The notes under the pieces: generated by a model
What the model was told of the DNA's origin: nothing
What the model saw: only the letters and a program-made list of their open reading frames with translations
Database searches by the model: none
Assembly: GCA_036567965.1 (NCBI GenBank)
Contig: DATCTN010000026.1
Location: 62,001-126,000 of the forward strand
Reading direction: 5' to 3'
DNA from: Candidatus Kryptoniota bacterium
GTDB taxonomy: Bacteria; Bacteroidota; Ignavibacteria; Kryptoniales; JAKASW01
Length of the DNA stretch: 64,000 bases
In this document: one piece after another, positions 36,050 through 46,706 of the stretch
How the letters are laid out: every line of letters starts with the position of its first letter
Numbering within the stretch: the stretch's first letter is position 1
Position numbers and translations under genes: made by a program

Positions 36050-39000
36050 ATGAAAGAAAGTGAAAGCGGATCGTTGGTAATGCAACACGGTAAAGACTTC
36101 GTGAGAAATCAGGGAATGTACGACCCGGCGTTTGAACACGACGCCTGCGGGATGGGATTTGTCGCGGACATCAAAGGAAGAAAGTCCCGGTCGATCATCG
36201 ACAAGGGTCTCGACATCTTGAAGAATCTCGAGCACCGTGGCGCTGTCGGAGCTGATCCGGAAACCGGCGACGGCTCCGGTGTCTTGATCCAGATGCCGGA
36301 CGAATTCATTCGAAAAGCGGCTGGCGAAAAGAAAATCAAACTCCCGGCCGAAGGAAAGTACGGCGTCGGGATGATGTTCCTGCCGCAGGACCCGATAAGG
36401 CGAAAGGCTGTCGAAAATATTGTCGAGAAAATCGTCATCGATGAGAACCAAAAATTTCTGGGCTGGAGAGATGTGCCTGTCGATCCTTCCGTTCCCGGAA
36501 GAGGGGCGCGCGCAACGCAACCGTTTATCAGGCAATGTTTCATATCAGCCAACAAGTCGATAGAGAGTCAGGATGAATTTGAAAGAAAACTCTACACGAT
36601 CCGTAGAATCATTGATCACAGAGTTCGCGCGGAATTGGACTGCGACAGAAGCGAGTACTATGTTCCTTCGTTCTCAAGCAAGATCCTGATATATAAAGGT
36701 ATGCTCCTTGCTCCACAGCTGGTCGCATACTATAAAGACCTGTCGGATAAAGACATGAAGTCCGCGATGGTAATGCTCCATCTCAGATTTTCTACGAACA
36801 CATTTCCAACCTGGGATCTTGCGCATCCGTTCCGAGTTATCGCTCATAACGGCGAGATCAACACGCTCCGCGGCAACAAGAACTGGATGGCTGCGAGACA
36901 GGCGGTCATGGAGTCGCCATATTTCGGGAAAGATCTCAGGAGGATGCTCCCGATCATAATGGAAGGTCAAAGCGACTCCGCCACGTTCGACTCCGTTCTG
37001 GAACTTCTCATCATGAGCGGGCGAAGCCTTCCTCACGCGATGATGATGATGATTCCTGAAGCATGGTCAAAAAATGATTTGATGGACCCGGACAGGAAGG
37101 CATTTTACGAATACCACGCAACGATGATGGAGCCGTGGGACGGACCTGCGGCTGTCGTCTTCACGGACGGCAATATCATTGGCGCTACTCTCGACCGGAA
37201 CGGTCTGAGACCCTCCAGATATGTGGTGACGAAAGACGGGCTGGTCGTTCTCACGTCGGAGGCCGGCACTTTCAGCGTCGATGCGGACAATGTGGCGAAG
37301 AAGGGAAAACTCCAGCCTGGAAGGATGTTTATTCTTGACCTCAAGCAGGGAAGGATAATCGAAGACGAAGAAGTAAAGCGTGAGATCGTAACGAAGAAAC
37401 CGTACCGGAAGTGGGTCAACGACAACATGATCAAGTTGTCTCACCTTCCGACCCCCGCCAACATTTATAATGCTGATTTCGGAACGCTGCACATGCGTCA
37501 GAGAATATTCGGATACACGAAGGAAGATATTTTCGACGTGATGCTCCCGATGGCGTCAAAAGGCGAAGAAGCCGTCGGCTCAATGGGATCGGATGCGGCT
37601 CTTTCCGTGCTCTCGGAACGCCCGCAAATGCTTTTCAGATATTTCAAACAGCTGTTCGCCCAGGTTACGAACCCTCCGATAGACGCGATCAGAGAAGAGC
37701 TCGTGATGGAACTGACTACATACGTCGGTCCGGAACAGAATCTTCTTTCCGAGACTCCTCTACACGCACACAGGCTCGAGCTCGAGCACCCGCTTCTTTC
37801 GAATTCGCAGATGGAAAAAATAAGAAACATCGCGAAGGGACATTTCAAATCGATTACGATCCCGCTTCTGTTCAATCCCGGCGTCCGTCACAACATGCGC
37901 GAGAGAATGGACCAGATATGTGCGGAAGCAGTTGATGCTGTGAAGGACGGGATATCTTTGATAATCCTCTCCGACAAAGGAGTTGACAGGAATTGTGCGG
38001 CAATACCGAGCCTCCTCGCAACTGCAAGCGTTCATCACTCGCTGCTGCGAGCCGGATTGAGAACAAGGACGGGCATCATCGTTGAGAGCGGAGAGCCTCG
38101 CGAGGTACACCACTTCGCCCTCTTGTGCGGTTATGGTGCGAATGCAATCAACCCTTATGTCGCTTACGAGACTCTTGCGTACCTCACGGAAAAAGGGTTT
38201 CTCCCGGACGTCAAGGACTACAAAGCCGCCAAGAATTATTTCGTAAAGGCCGTAAGCAAAGGACTCTTTAAGATTTTCAGCAAGATGGGGATAAGCACGC
38301 TGCAGTCGTATTGTGGTGCCCAGATCTTTGAAGCTGTAGGCCTCGACAGTGAAATAGTCGAAAATTATTTCACGGGCACCGCGACCCGCATCGAGGGGCT
38401 AAGTCTCGAGATGCTGGAACAGGAGACGATAAAGAGGCACGTGCATGCTCTCGACCCGCAGATCGATCAAAGCACTCTCGATGTGGGAGGACTTTACCAT
38501 TACAGGCGCGACGGCGAAAACCATCTTTGGAACCCGCTCACGATCTCGAAGCTGCAACTGAGCACGAGACGCGGCGATTACAAGACATTTAAGGAATATA
38601 CCGACTTCATAAACAATCAGGACAAACGCCGGGTCACATTGAGAAGTCTTTTTGAAATTGACGCCAGCGGTACTAATGTCCCGATAGAAGAAGTCGAACC
38701 CGCTTCAGAAATTGTCAAGAGATTTGCTACCGGAGCAATGAGCTTCGGCTCTATCTCGCGCGAAGCGCACACGTCGCTCGCCATGGCAATGAACCGGATC
38801 GGTGGGAAGTCGAATACAGGTGAAGGGGGCGAAGAGACCGATCGGTTCAAACGGCTTCCGAACGGCGACAGCATGCGGTCGGCGATCAAGCAAGTGGCAT
38901 CCGCCAGATTCGGAGTCACTGCCGAGTATCTGGTGAATGCCGACGAGCTTCAAATCAAAATGGCTCAGGGCGCGAAACCGGGTGAAGGGGGTCAACTCCC

Positions 39001-40648
39001 CGGCCACAAGGTGGACAAAATAATCGCGAAGGTCAGGCACAGCATTGCCGGTGTGACTCTGATCAGTCCGCCTCCGCACCATGATATCTACTCAATCGAA
39101 GACCTGAAGCAGCTGATATTCGATTTGAAAAATGTCAACCCTTATGCGCGCATCAGCGTGAAACTTGTCTCCGAAGTCGGTGTCGGTACGATAGCAGCAG
39201 GTGTCGCAAAAGCACACGCAGATCATATACTTATCTCCGGTCACGACGGAGGAACGGGAGCGAGCCCGATCTCTTCGATCCAGTACGCGGGTTCGCCGTG
39301 GGAGCTCGGATTGAGCGAGGCCCATCAGACACTTGTTCTCAATGGGCTTCGAGATCGCGTGTATCTTGCAGCTGATGGTCAGATGAAGACAGGTCGCGAT
39401 GTAGTGATCGCTGCACTTCTCGGCGCGGAAGAATTCGGATTCGCAACCGCACCGCTTGTCACGCAAGGCTGCATAATGATGAGGAAGTGTCATCTCAATA
39501 CGTGTCCGGTCGGAGTCGCGACCCAGGATCCCGACCTGAGGAAGAAATTCTCAGGCAAGCCGGAATATGTGGTCAACTTCATGTTCTATATCGCCGAGGA
39601 AGTCAGAGAACTCATGGCTTCACTGGGGTTCAGGAAGTTTAATGATATGGTAGGACAAACCGACAAGATTCTTCCGATCAGGCTGAACGATCACTGGAAG
39701 GCGCGCGGACTGGATTTGTCTAAACCTCTTTACAAGCCGAAACCGATTTATGAGACGGGACTCTTCAGATCTCGCGGTCAGGACCATGGGCTCGAAAATC
39801 AACTGGACCATGAGCTGATAAAACTCTCAGAACCGGCTCTGAATGACGGGACTCAAGTGACAATCCAAAAGCGAATCAGAAATATCAACCGGACAGTCGG
39901 TGCCATGTTGTCCGGAGAAATTGCCAAGCGATACGGTGACGAAGGCTTGCCGGACGGGACCATAAAGATCCAGCTCCGGGGTACCGCCGGACAGAGCTTC
40001 GGCGCATTCCTGTCGAGAGGTGTCGAGCTGAATCTTACGGGCGAATCGAACGATTACACGGGTAAGGGACTTTCTGGCGGAAGATTGATCGTGAAAGTGC
40101 CGCCGGAAGTTACGTTTGATCCCGCCGAAAACATTATTATAGGCAATACTTGTCTCTATGGCGCAACGAGCGGTGAAGCGTACATAAATGGCGTGTCCGG
40201 AGAAAGATTCGCAGTACGAAACTCCGGCGCTTACGCGGTGATCGAAGGTGTCGGTGATCATGGTTGCGAATATATGACCGGCGGCAGAGTCGCGGTCCTC
40301 GGAAAGATCGGACGGAATTTCGCGGCCGGAATGTCCGGGGGCATCGCATACATCTGGGATCCGGATAAAGTCGCGGAGAAGTATATCAATCATGCTATGG
40401 TGGCTGTCGAGTACCTGATTTACGAGGATGACATTGCCGAAATTTACACCATGGTACAGAAGCATCACGAATATACCGAATCAAAAAGGTCCGAATATAT
40501 TTTGACAAACTGGAGCACTGAGAAAGACAACTTCTGGAAGATCGTTCCGGAAGAATACCGGAAAGCTCTTGCGAGACAGGAGGAAGAGAGGAAGATCGTC
40601 ACTGTCGTGGAACATGGTCCGGCAGAGAAGGAGGTTGTGAATGGGTAA
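36050..40648 (+). CDS. gltB: Glutamate synthase (GOGAT), large alpha subunit
   Basis: The ATG at 36050 has GGAG 10 bases upstream. The product is about 1532 residues, the usual GltB length. Domains: an N-terminal class II glutamine amidotransferase with catalytic Cys in [11 protein letters not shown] (C33 before processing), a central linking domain, an FMN-binding barrel ([49 protein letters not shown]), a 3Fe-4S site with C1141, C1147 and C1152 in [15 protein letters not shown], and a C-terminal GXGXG beta-helix (GGRLIVKVP to GGIAYIWD). With GltD it makes two glutamates from glutamine and 2-oxoglutarate. It overlaps gltD by 8 bases, which suggests translational coupling. Confidence 0.97.
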   Translation: MKESESGSLVMQHGKDFVRNQGMYDPAFEHDACGMGFVADIKGRKSRSIIDKGLDILKNLEHRGAVGADPETGDGSGVLIQMPDEFIRKAAGEKKIKLPAEGKYGVGMMFLPQDPIRRKAVENIVEKIVIDENQKFLGWRDVPVDPSVPGRGARATQPFIRQCFISANKSIESQDEFERKLYTIRRIIDHRVRAELDCDRSEYYVPSFSSKILIYKGMLLAPQLVAYYKDLSDKDMKSAMVMLHLRFSTNTFPTWDLAHPFRVIAHNGEINTLRGNKNWMAARQAVMESPYFGKDLRRMLPIIMEGQSDSATFDSVLELLIMSGRSLPHAMMMMIPEAWSKNDLMDPDRKAFYEYHATMMEPWDGPAAVVFTDGNIIGATLDRNGLRPSRYVVTKDGLVVLTSEAGTFSVDADNVAKKGKLQPGRMFILDLKQGRIIEDEEVKREIVTKKPYRKWVNDNMIKLSHLPTPANIYNADFGTLHMRQRIFGYTKEDIFDVMLPMASKGEEAVGSMGSDAALSVLSERPQMLFRYFKQLFAQVTNPPIDAIREELVMELTTYVGPEQNLLSETPLHAHRLELEHPLLSNSQMEKIRNIAKGHFKSITIPLLFNPGVRHNMRERMDQICAEAVDAVKDGISLIILSDKGVDRNCAAIPSLLATASVHHSLLRAGLRTRTGIIVESGEPREVHHFALLCGYGANAINPYVAYETLAYLTEKGFLPDVKDYKAAKNYFVKAVSKGLFKIFSKMGISTLQSYCGAQIFEAVGLDSEIVENYFTGTATRIEGLSLEMLEQETIKRHVHALDPQIDQSTLDVGGLYHYRRDGENHLWNPLTISKLQLSTRRGDYKTFKEYTDFINNQDKRRVTLRSLFEIDASGTNVPIEEVEPASEIVKRFATGAMSFGSISREAHTSLAMAMNRIGGKSNTGEGGEETDRFKRLPNGDSMRSAIKQVASARFGVTAEYLVNADELQIKMAQGAKPGEGGQLPGHKVDKIIAKVRHSIAGVTLISPPPHHDIYSIEDLKQLIFDLKNVNPYARISVKLVSEVGVGTIAAGVAKAHADHILISGHDGGTGASPISSIQYAGSPWELGLSEAHQTLVLNGLRDRVYLAADGQMKTGRDVVIAALLGAEEFGFATAPLVTQGCIMMRKCHLNTCPVGVATQDPDLRKKFSGKPEYVVNFMFYIAEEVRELMASLGFRKFNDMVGQTDKILPIRLNDHWKARGLDLSKPLYKPKPIYETGLFRSRGQDHGLENQLDHELIKLSEPALNDGTQVTIQKRIRNINRTVGAMLSGEIAKRYGDEGLPDGTIKIQLRGTAGQSFGAFLSRGVELNLTGESNDYTGKGLSGGRLIVKVPPEVTFDPAENIIIGNTCLYGATSGEAYINGVSGERFAVRNSGAYAVIEGVGDHGCEYMTGGRVAVLGKIGRNFAAGMSGGIAYIWDPDKVAEKYINHAMVAVEYLIYEDDIAEIYTMVQKHHEYTESKRSEYILTNWSTEKDNFWKIVPEEYRKALARQEEERKIVTVVEHGPAEKEVVNG

Positions 40649-42128
40649 GCCCACGGGATTCAAAGAGTACAAGCGCATCCTGCCGGAACACGAAGCTGTT
40701 GAAACGCGTGTAAAGCATTTCAAGGAATTCGAGAGCAGATTTCACCGCGAGGACGCAAAGATCCAGGCGGCGCGGTGCATGGACTGCGGAATTCCGTTTT
40801 GTCACGGTGATACCGGGTGCCCGGTACAAAACTATATTCCAGAATGGAACGACCTGGTCTATATGGGCCAATGGCGGGAAGCGCTCGAGAATTTGTTATC
40901 GACAAACAATTTTCCCGAATTTACAGGTCGACTCTGTCCCGCGCCTTGCGAGACAGCATGCACACTCGGGATAAACGAAGAACCTGTCACCATCAAATCT
41001 ATTGAACGCACAATAATCGACAAAGGTTGGGAAGAAGGCTGGGTCAAGCCCAGGATGCCATATGTCCTCTCCGGCAAGCGCGTGGCGGTGATCGGCTCAG
41101 GCCCGTCTGGTCTTGCGGCGGCTCAGCAGTTATGCCGCGCAGGGCATTTCGTGACGGTGTTCGAGAAGAACGACCGGATCGGAGGTCTCCTTCGTTATGG
41201 CATTCCTGATTTCAAGTTGGACAAACACGTGATCGACAGACGCGTCGAACAAATGACGGTCGAAGGCGTGGAGTTCAGGACGAAAGTAAATGTCGGCGTG
41301 GATATTTCGGTGGAGGAAATCTCGGAAAAATATGATGCAATAGTTCTTGCAGGTGGATCAGAGACGCCCCGGGACATTCCGATTCCCGGAAGGGAGCTGA
41401 TCGGAATCCACTTTGCGATGGATTTTTTACCGATGCAAAACCGCGTTAATGCAGGCGATGTCGTACAGAACCAGATCGTAGCCACGGGCAAGGACGTCGT
41501 CGTCATTGGAGGCGGCGACACAGGCTCGGATTGCGTCGGAACTGCGAACCGCCAGGGCGCGAAATCCGTCACTCAGATTGAAGTCCTGCCGATGCCGGCA
41601 GATCAGCGTCCCGACAGCACACCGTGGCCTTATTGGCCTTTGATACTCAGGACCTCCTCAAGTCACGAAGAGGGAGTTGCGAGGAAGTGGAGCATCAATA
41701 CCAAGTCATTCTCCGGAAATGATAAAGGTGAAGTCTCATCGCTTCAGTGCAACCAGGTAAAATTTGAAAACGGCAAGTTGATCGATATACCGGGTACCGA
41801 ATTCGAGTTAAAGGCGGATCTCGTCTTAATCGCAGCCGGTTTTGTTCACCCCGTCCATGAAGGACTTTTGAACCAGATGAAGGATGCGGGTCTCGAACTC
41901 GATCAGCGCGGAAATGTGAAAGCGGCATTTGGAGACGGCGAGAACGCACATGCGACAACGATGGAAAAAGTCTTCGCGTGTGGCGATATGAGGCGCGGGC
42001 AATCGTTGGTTGTGTGGGCGATCGCGGAAGGGAGAAAGTGCGCCGCCGCTGTACACAGCTTCCTGTCGTCAGAGGAGTCGCGGCTATCATCCGGTGAAAT
42101 TCGATCGGTCGAAGGAAGCGCCGCGTAA
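40641..42128 (+). CDS. gltD: Glutamate synthase small beta subunit
   Basis: The 495-residue protein starts inside the end of gltB, with AAGGAGG placed in the gltB coding sequence. N-terminal Cys clusters for 4Fe-4S centres are present ([19 protein letters not shown] and [10 protein letters not shown]). The FAD-binding [13 protein letters not shown] and NADPH-binding [13 protein letters not shown] follow, with the C-terminal [21 protein letters not shown]. It takes electrons from NADPH and passes them to GltB. Gene order and length are standard. Confidence 0.97.
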   Translation: MGKPTGFKEYKRILPEHEAVETRVKHFKEFESRFHREDAKIQAARCMDCGIPFCHGDTGCPVQNYIPEWNDLVYMGQWREALENLLSTNNFPEFTGRLCPAPCETACTLGINEEPVTIKSIERTIIDKGWEEGWVKPRMPYVLSGKRVAVIGSGPSGLAAAQQLCRAGHFVTVFEKNDRIGGLLRYGIPDFKLDKHVIDRRVEQMTVEGVEFRTKVNVGVDISVEEISEKYDAIVLAGGSETPRDIPIPGRELIGIHFAMDFLPMQNRVNAGDVVQNQIVATGKDVVVIGGGDTGSDCVGTANRQGAKSVTQIEVLPMPADQRPDSTPWPYWPLILRTSSSHEEGVARKWSINTKSFSGNDKGEVSSLQCNQVKFENGKLIDIPGTEFELKADLVLIAAGFVHPVHEGLLNQMKDAGLELDQRGNVKAAFGDGENAHATTMEKVFACGDMRRGQSLVVWAIAEGRKCAAAVHSFLSSEESRLSSGEIRSVEGSAA

Positions 42129-42132
42129 ACGG

Positions 42133-42149
42133 GGACCCGCTCGGGGTCC
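42133..42149 (+). terminator. Short hairpin after gltD
   Basis: A GGACCC/GGGTCC stem with a 5-base loop starts 4 bases after the gltD stop. It lacks a T-run, so it is only a candidate. Confidence 0.35.
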
Positions 42150-42516
42150 ATCACGCTCAGGAATTGATTTGATGGCGGGACGATTTCGTTAGAACCAACG
42201 CTGGGTTGAAGTTAAACCTGTCTCGATTTAGGAATCCAGCGAACACGAACGCCGAGGCAATGAATTCCACGACTTTTTATCCCTGATGTGAGCGAATCGA
42301 TCGGAAGGCTGTCTCCCGTCTGCTCCGCTTGACAAATCCATTTGTACGGGCTAATATTTACATGTGCCCGATAGGAGAGCCGGGACATTGATTGCGAACA
42401 GCCAGGGGTGGAGAAGGACCTCCAGACTTTTCATTATCCGAATAAGATTGATCCGCGATTAGTCGCCGGCAAACGGATTGGGCGTAACCTTGGAAAACTA
42501 ATCGAAGGAGGTAATC
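42150..42516 (+). other. Intergenic region and long leader before the C1 peptidase gene
   Basis: The 367-bp gap contains a good promoter (42329-42357) and then about 150 bases of predicted untranslated leader, ending in a strong AAGGAGG. Short frames in the leader (for example GTG at 42408, overlapping the peptidase start) have no protein-like sequence. No riboswitch class was recognised. Confidence 0.4.
42329..42357 (+). promoter_or_regulatory. Sigma-70-type promoter
   Basis: TTGACA and TAATAT are separated by exactly 17 bases. This is the cleanest -35/-10 pair seen between genes in the window. It would drive the C1 peptidase gene. The spacer holds a small inverted repeat, CAAA/TTTG. Confidence 0.55.
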
Positions 42517-43311
42517 ATGCCGCTGAACATTTCGCGCTACGGGTGGCAGCCGGACCTTCCGGATCGCCGCGATCTCGTGTATGCTGCTCCACCCTCAATC
42601 GTAAGAAAACTCCCGCCTAAAGTCGATCTCCGGATGCAGTGCCCTTCAGTCTATAATCAGGGAGAGCTCGGAAGCTGCACTGCGAACGCCATCGGAGCGG
42701 CGTTCGAGTTCGAATTGAAGAAGCAGAATGTGAATCTCGACTTCATGCCTTCGCGCCTTTTCATCTACTACAACGAGCGCGTGATGGAACATAGCGTAAA
42801 CTCGGACAGCGGTGCCCAAATCCGGGATGGAGTAAAGAGCGTCAATAAGCTCGGCGTCTGCCCGGAAAAAGAATGGCCCTACGATCCGAATGCTCTTACC
42901 ATGAAGCCCAATGATGCCTGCTTTGCGGACGCTCTGAAGCACCAGGTCCTTTCATATCACCGCGTCACAAGGACCCTCAGTCAAATGAAGGGTTGTCTTG
43001 CCGACGGCTATCCGTTTGTTCTGGGATTTACGGTGTACGCATCGTTTGAATCCGAAGCTGTTGCAAAGACGGGAAAACTCAACATGCCAGGCAAGAGGGA
43101 ACAGGTGGTCGGCGGCCATGCTGTCATGGCGGCGGGCTATGATGACAAAGCAAAGCGCTTTATCATTCGGAACAGCTGGGGGAGCACATGGGGCATCGCC
43201 GGATATTTCACGATGCCATATGATTATCTGATGGAGCCGAATCTCTCGGACGACTTCTGGACAATCAGACTGGTAGAACTTAATCCGGCACTTAAGAAAG
43301 CAAAAAAGTAA
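42517..43311 (+). CDS. Papain-like (C1) cysteine peptidase without signal peptide
   Basis: The 264-residue protein carries the full papain catalytic set: Gln and Cys in NQGELGSCTANA (C54), His in GGHAVMAAGY (H201) and Asn in IIRNSWGSTWG (N219). The N-terminus (MPLNISRYGWQPDLPDRRD) has no signal peptide and no long inhibitory pro-region. It matches the short bacterial subgroup in which a YGWxPDxPDxRD segment precedes the catalytic domain. It therefore appears to act in the cytoplasm or to leave by a non-Sec route. It starts with a strong AAGGAGG and ends before a large hairpin, so it is monocistronic. The substrate is unknown. Confidence 0.88.
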   Translation: MPLNISRYGWQPDLPDRRDLVYAAPPSIVRKLPPKVDLRMQCPSVYNQGELGSCTANAIGAAFEFELKKQNVNLDFMPSRLFIYYNERVMEHSVNSDSGAQIRDGVKSVNKLGVCPEKEWPYDPNALTMKPNDACFADALKHQVLSYHRVTRTLSQMKGCLADGYPFVLGFTVYASFESEAVAKTGKLNMPGKREQVVGGHAVMAAGYDDKAKRFIIRNSWGSTWGIAGYFTMPYDYLMEPNLSDDFWTIRLVELNPALKKAKK

Positions 43312-43320
43312 ATTGAAAGG

Positions 43321-43362
43321 TCGACGCTCCGCGAATGAACGCACATCTTCGCCGAGCGTCGA
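43321..43362 (+). terminator. Long stem-loop after C1 peptidase gene
   Basis: TCGACGCTC pairs perfectly with GAGCGTCGA. After one C-C mismatch the inner arms GCGAA/TTCGC extend the stem to 14 pairs with a 12-base loop. TGCTGTCTTTT follows. Confidence 0.6.
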
Positions 43363-43481
43363 TGCTGTCTTTTACACTCGGGGGGAACAAAGTCACCCGT
43401 TATCCTTCTCTTCTGGATTCAAACATCACAACTCTTTATCTTTGATGCAGTTTTTCCAATCATAAATCCAAGGAGTTGATC

Positions 43482-45773
43482 ATGAAAATCGATATGCCCT
43501 TGAAATCATTCTCCAGATTATCAGCTGCTATTGCAATGGTAATGCTCTTCTCTTCATTATCGTTGCTGGCGCAGGAGAAGGAGGTCTACAAATCCGTTGC
43601 CGACGCCCTGCGCTCCGGGAGGATGCTTGCCGGAAAATCGGGCCCCCAGAGTCTCAACTGGATAAATGGAGGGGACGAGTATTCTTATATCGCCGTCAAT
43701 AATGAGACGAAGAAGAATGAGATCAGGACTTTCGACCCTGCAACCGGGAAAGACGAATTGGTCTTTGACGGCGAGGGAGTGACATTTCCCGACACGTCCA
43801 TGCCATTCAATTATTCTTCGTTCCAATGGGCCCGCGATTCTAAGCATATTCTCTTTCAAACACATTTCAGAAGAATTTATCGGCGATCGGGAATATCGGA
43901 TTACTATATCTACTCGCTCGACACGAAGAGCTTGAGAGTCGCGGCGAAGGACGCACGCACGGCGGAATTGTCCCCCAGCGGCGAGAGGGTCGGGATCGAA
44001 CGCGAAGGCAACATGTTCGTTTATGATTTCGATTCGAAAAAGGAGACCCAACTTACAAATGATGCTACGGGCGACACGGGCATCTTTAACGGGCACTACG
44101 ATTGGGTTTATGAAGAGGAGTTCGGTCAGCCACAAGCCTGGAACTGGTCGCCTGACAGCAAGTACATCGCCTTCTGGCAATTCAATGAGAGAAAGGTGCC
44201 AATCTTCCGAATGACGAATTTCGAAAGCAATCATCCTGAGTACGTAAAGATCCCTATACCACAGCCGGGTGATCCGAATCCTGCAGTGAGGATAGGAGTG
44301 GTCGACGTTGAGTCGGGCAAGACTGTCTGGCTCGACCCCGGCCTCGGAGACGATTTTTACATTCCACGAATATATTGGACCAGCGACCCGGACGTGCTCG
44401 CCATGCTTACACTTAACCGCGAGCAAAACGATCTCACTCTCTTTTTCTTCAACGTGAGGACCGGTGAGCGGACCAAGATCATGGAAGAGAAGAACGACAC
44501 CTGGGTTGCGATTTTCAATTTCTATACTGCCGTCGATGACATGATGTATTTCCCCGAAGGAACAAAAGAGTTTTTCTGGGTCTCGGACCGAAGCGGGTTC
44601 TACCAGATTTACAGATACGCCTACAGCGGCAAACTGATCAACCGGGTGACGGAAGGCGACTGGGATGTCATAAAGGTCGTAGGCATTGATCCGAAGAACA
44701 AAACTATTTACTACACATCGGCGGAGGCTTCTCCACTTGAAGAAGAATTGTACTCCATCAGGTTCGACGGTTCACACGAGACCCGCCTTACTGATGTGTC
44801 GGGCTATCACCAGATTAATATGTCGCCTAACACCAGCTACTATCTCAATACATACAGCAATTTTTCCACGCCGCGGCAAGTCGAGCTATGCTCATCGGAC
44901 GGCAAAACGATCAAGACACTTGAGGACAATAAAGATGTCAGCCAGTATATTCAGACTCATGCCTACTCACCGAAGGTTCTGAGCAGCTTCGTTACCTCCG
45001 ACGGTGTTAGACTGGATTACTCGATTGTCAAGCCGATGGACTTCGATTCCACTAAGAAGTATCCCGTCGTTATGGGCATCTATGGCGGCCCCGAATCGCA
45101 ATCCGTGTACAACTCATTTGAAGGTTCATCGTGGACGGAATTTCTGGCGCAACATGGCTACATCGTTGTGGACGTCAACAATCGGGGTAATGCCAGTTAC
45201 GGAAGCAAGTTCCTTAAGGTCGTGTACAAACAGCTCGGCATCTACGAGAGTCATGATTTTGTCGAGATGGCTAAATACCTGAAGACTCTACCTTATGTTA
45301 ATGGAGATGAAATGGCAATAATGGGCACAAGCTACGGCGGGTACAGCACGACATTCACGATGCTGTCTCATCCGGGTGTGTTCAAGGTCGGGATTGCCAA
45401 CTCTCCAGTTACCGATTGGCATTTGTACGACGACATTTATACTGAGAGATACATGAGTCTCCCCGACGAAAACAAGGACGGGTACACGAAGACGTCGGAT
45501 ATGACTTACGCCGACAGTTTACGCGGACATCTTCTCATTGTCCATTCGATGAGCGACGACAATGTTCATCCTGTAAATACGATGCAACTCCTGACCGCAC
45601 TCACTAACGCGGGTAAGGACGTCGACTTAAGAATCTTCCCGCCCGGAGCTCATGGAGCGGCATATAATTTTCAAAGTTTCATTCTCGAGTTCCAGGTTTA
45701 TTACCAGTATCTTGAACGCTATCTAAAGGGAAGCAATGATCTGCCCAATCTGAACGCGGAGGCGAACAAGTAA
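43482..45773 (+). CDS. Exported dipeptidyl peptidase IV family serine peptidase (S9B)
   Basis: The ATG at 43482 has AGGAG 6 bases upstream, and a signal peptide follows (to LLAQ). The 763-residue protein has an eight-bladed propeller with the N-terminus-binding DWVYEEEF motif and WNWSPDSKYIAFWQFNE, then an alpha/beta hydrolase domain. The catalytic triad is Ser617 (GTSYGGY), Asp692 (SMSDDNVH) and His724 (GAHGAA). Such enzymes release dipeptides with Pro or Ala in second position from peptides in the periplasm. With the M28 and C1 peptidases nearby, protein use is likely. It is a single gene. Confidence 0.93.
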   Translation: MKIDMPLKSFSRLSAAIAMVMLFSSLSLLAQEKEVYKSVADALRSGRMLAGKSGPQSLNWINGGDEYSYIAVNNETKKNEIRTFDPATGKDELVFDGEGVTFPDTSMPFNYSSFQWARDSKHILFQTHFRRIYRRSGISDYYIYSLDTKSLRVAAKDARTAELSPSGERVGIEREGNMFVYDFDSKKETQLTNDATGDTGIFNGHYDWVYEEEFGQPQAWNWSPDSKYIAFWQFNERKVPIFRMTNFESNHPEYVKIPIPQPGDPNPAVRIGVVDVESGKTVWLDPGLGDDFYIPRIYWTSDPDVLAMLTLNREQNDLTLFFFNVRTGERTKIMEEKNDTWVAIFNFYTAVDDMMYFPEGTKEFFWVSDRSGFYQIYRYAYSGKLINRVTEGDWDVIKVVGIDPKNKTIYYTSAEASPLEEELYSIRFDGSHETRLTDVSGYHQINMSPNTSYYLNTYSNFSTPRQVELCSSDGKTIKTLEDNKDVSQYIQTHAYSPKVLSSFVTSDGVRLDYSIVKPMDFDSTKKYPVVMGIYGGPESQSVYNSFEGSSWTEFLAQHGYIVVDVNNRGNASYGSKFLKVVYKQLGIYESHDFVEMAKYLKTLPYVNGDEMAIMGTSYGGYSTTFTMLSHPGVFKVGIANSPVTDWHLYDDIYTERYMSLPDENKDGYTKTSDMTYADSLRGHLLIVHSMSDDNVHPVNTMQLLTALTNAGKDVDLRIFPPGAHGAAYNFQSFILEFQVYYQYLERYLKGSNDLPNLNAEANK

Positions 45774-46097
45774 GGGAATAATCTTGCGACTGCTCGCTGC
45801 GACTCACTTTCAAAGACGGTAGTAGATTCCAAATACAAATCAGAGTGAGTCGCGGTGAACCTGGAGTTCCCCCCGCACCTGTGCGGAGTCACTCAACTAT
45901 AGAGTCGATGTTCGGGTGCTTTTGATTTTGCCGATAGCCGTGCTTGTTCGCGTCCCCCTTTTTTGACGGTACACTTGAACGACAAAATCCCGTAGTTCCA
46001 ATAAACCGCTTGTCTGTTTCAAATTGCGGTCTTTTTCCTTCCCACCAACCTTTTTCAGACGTCCGGAGTCGAAAGATATGAAGAGGCAAGAAAGCAA
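45774..46097. other. Intergenic region before the ECF sigma gene, 324 bp
   Basis: It contains two inverted repeats close together (45799-45853, and CCGCAC-CT-GTGCGG at 45873-45886), then an unstructured stretch up to the sigma-factor start. No ORF or RNA gene was recognised. Confidence 0.45.
45799..45853. repeat. Inverted repeat GCGACTCACT / AGTGAGTCGC
   Basis: Perfect 10-base arms are separated by 35 bases, 25 bases after the S9 peptidase stop. A partial third copy (GAGTCACTC) follows at about 45887-45895. It may be a terminator stem with a long loop or paired protein-binding sites upstream of the sigma-factor operon. Confidence 0.55.
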
Positions 46098-46700
46098 ATG
46101 GCAGAGGAAAATTTGCAGGAGCTGACAACCGATAACGAGCTCGTGTCGAGAGCACAGAGAGGCGACATGAACGCGTTCGAAAATCTAGTTGAAAAATACA
46201 ACCGCCACGTCCTGTCGCTGGCGTTTTCGTACGCGAGGAACTCGGATGATGCAAAGGATATCTACCAGGAGACACTGATCCGCGCGTTCAGGGCGATTGG
46301 TAAGTTCGAGTTCAGGAGTGAATTCTCAACATGGCTTTACAGGATCGCGACGAACGTCTGCCTCAGTTTCAAATCGAGTCAGAATCGTGACGCGGAAGTA
46401 TTCAAGAGGGACATCATGAAAGGCGATGACGACGCGGACGGCAGATCGATCATATCCGAGTCAGCAGGGCCGGACTCCGTCGAAGGAGAATACATGCGCA
46501 TGGAACTTGCGAAACATATTGAGCGTGCGCTTTCAGTACTGTCACCGATGCAGAGGCTGGTCTTCACGATGAAACATTACGAGGGATATAAATTGAAAGA
46601 GATTGCGTCAATCTCAAATTGCACCATCGGTACAATCAAGAAGCATTTGTACATGGCCGTGCGGCGGTTACAGGAAGAACTTGTCGAGGTTTTTGAGTAG
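46098..46700 (+). CDS. ECF-type RNA polymerase sigma factor
   Basis: The 200-residue protein has sigma region 2 (about 25-95: AFENLVEKYNRHVLSLAFSYARNSDDAKDIYQETLIRAFRAI, FSTWLYRIATNVCLS) and region 4 (about 140-195: LSPMQRLVFTMKHYEGYKLKEIASISNCTIGTIKKHLYMAVRRLQEEL). Regions 1 and 3 are absent, as in RpoE-like ECF factors. It is followed after 6 bases by an anti-sigma factor gene, and then by the envelope proteins it probably controls. Confidence 0.93.
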   Translation: MAEENLQELTTDNELVSRAQRGDMNAFENLVEKYNRHVLSLAFSYARNSDDAKDIYQETLIRAFRAIGKFEFRSEFSTWLYRIATNVCLSFKSSQNRDAEVFKRDIMKGDDDADGRSIISESAGPDSVEGEYMRMELAKHIERALSVLSPMQRLVFTMKHYEGYKLKEIASISNCTIGTIKKHLYMAVRRLQEELVEVFE

Positions 46701-46706
46701 GAGAAT

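Noticed and set aside
42408-42620. 70-codon frame overlapping the start of the C1 peptidase gene.
   Set aside because: It has no ribosome-binding site of its own and no protein-like sequence, and most of it is a shifted reading of the peptidase gene and its leader.
46047-46070. Possible ECF autoregulatory promoter (AACC, then GTC) before the sigma gene.
   Set aside because: The spacing (18 bases to GTC) and the absence of a full GGAAC-type -35 make it too weak to call.
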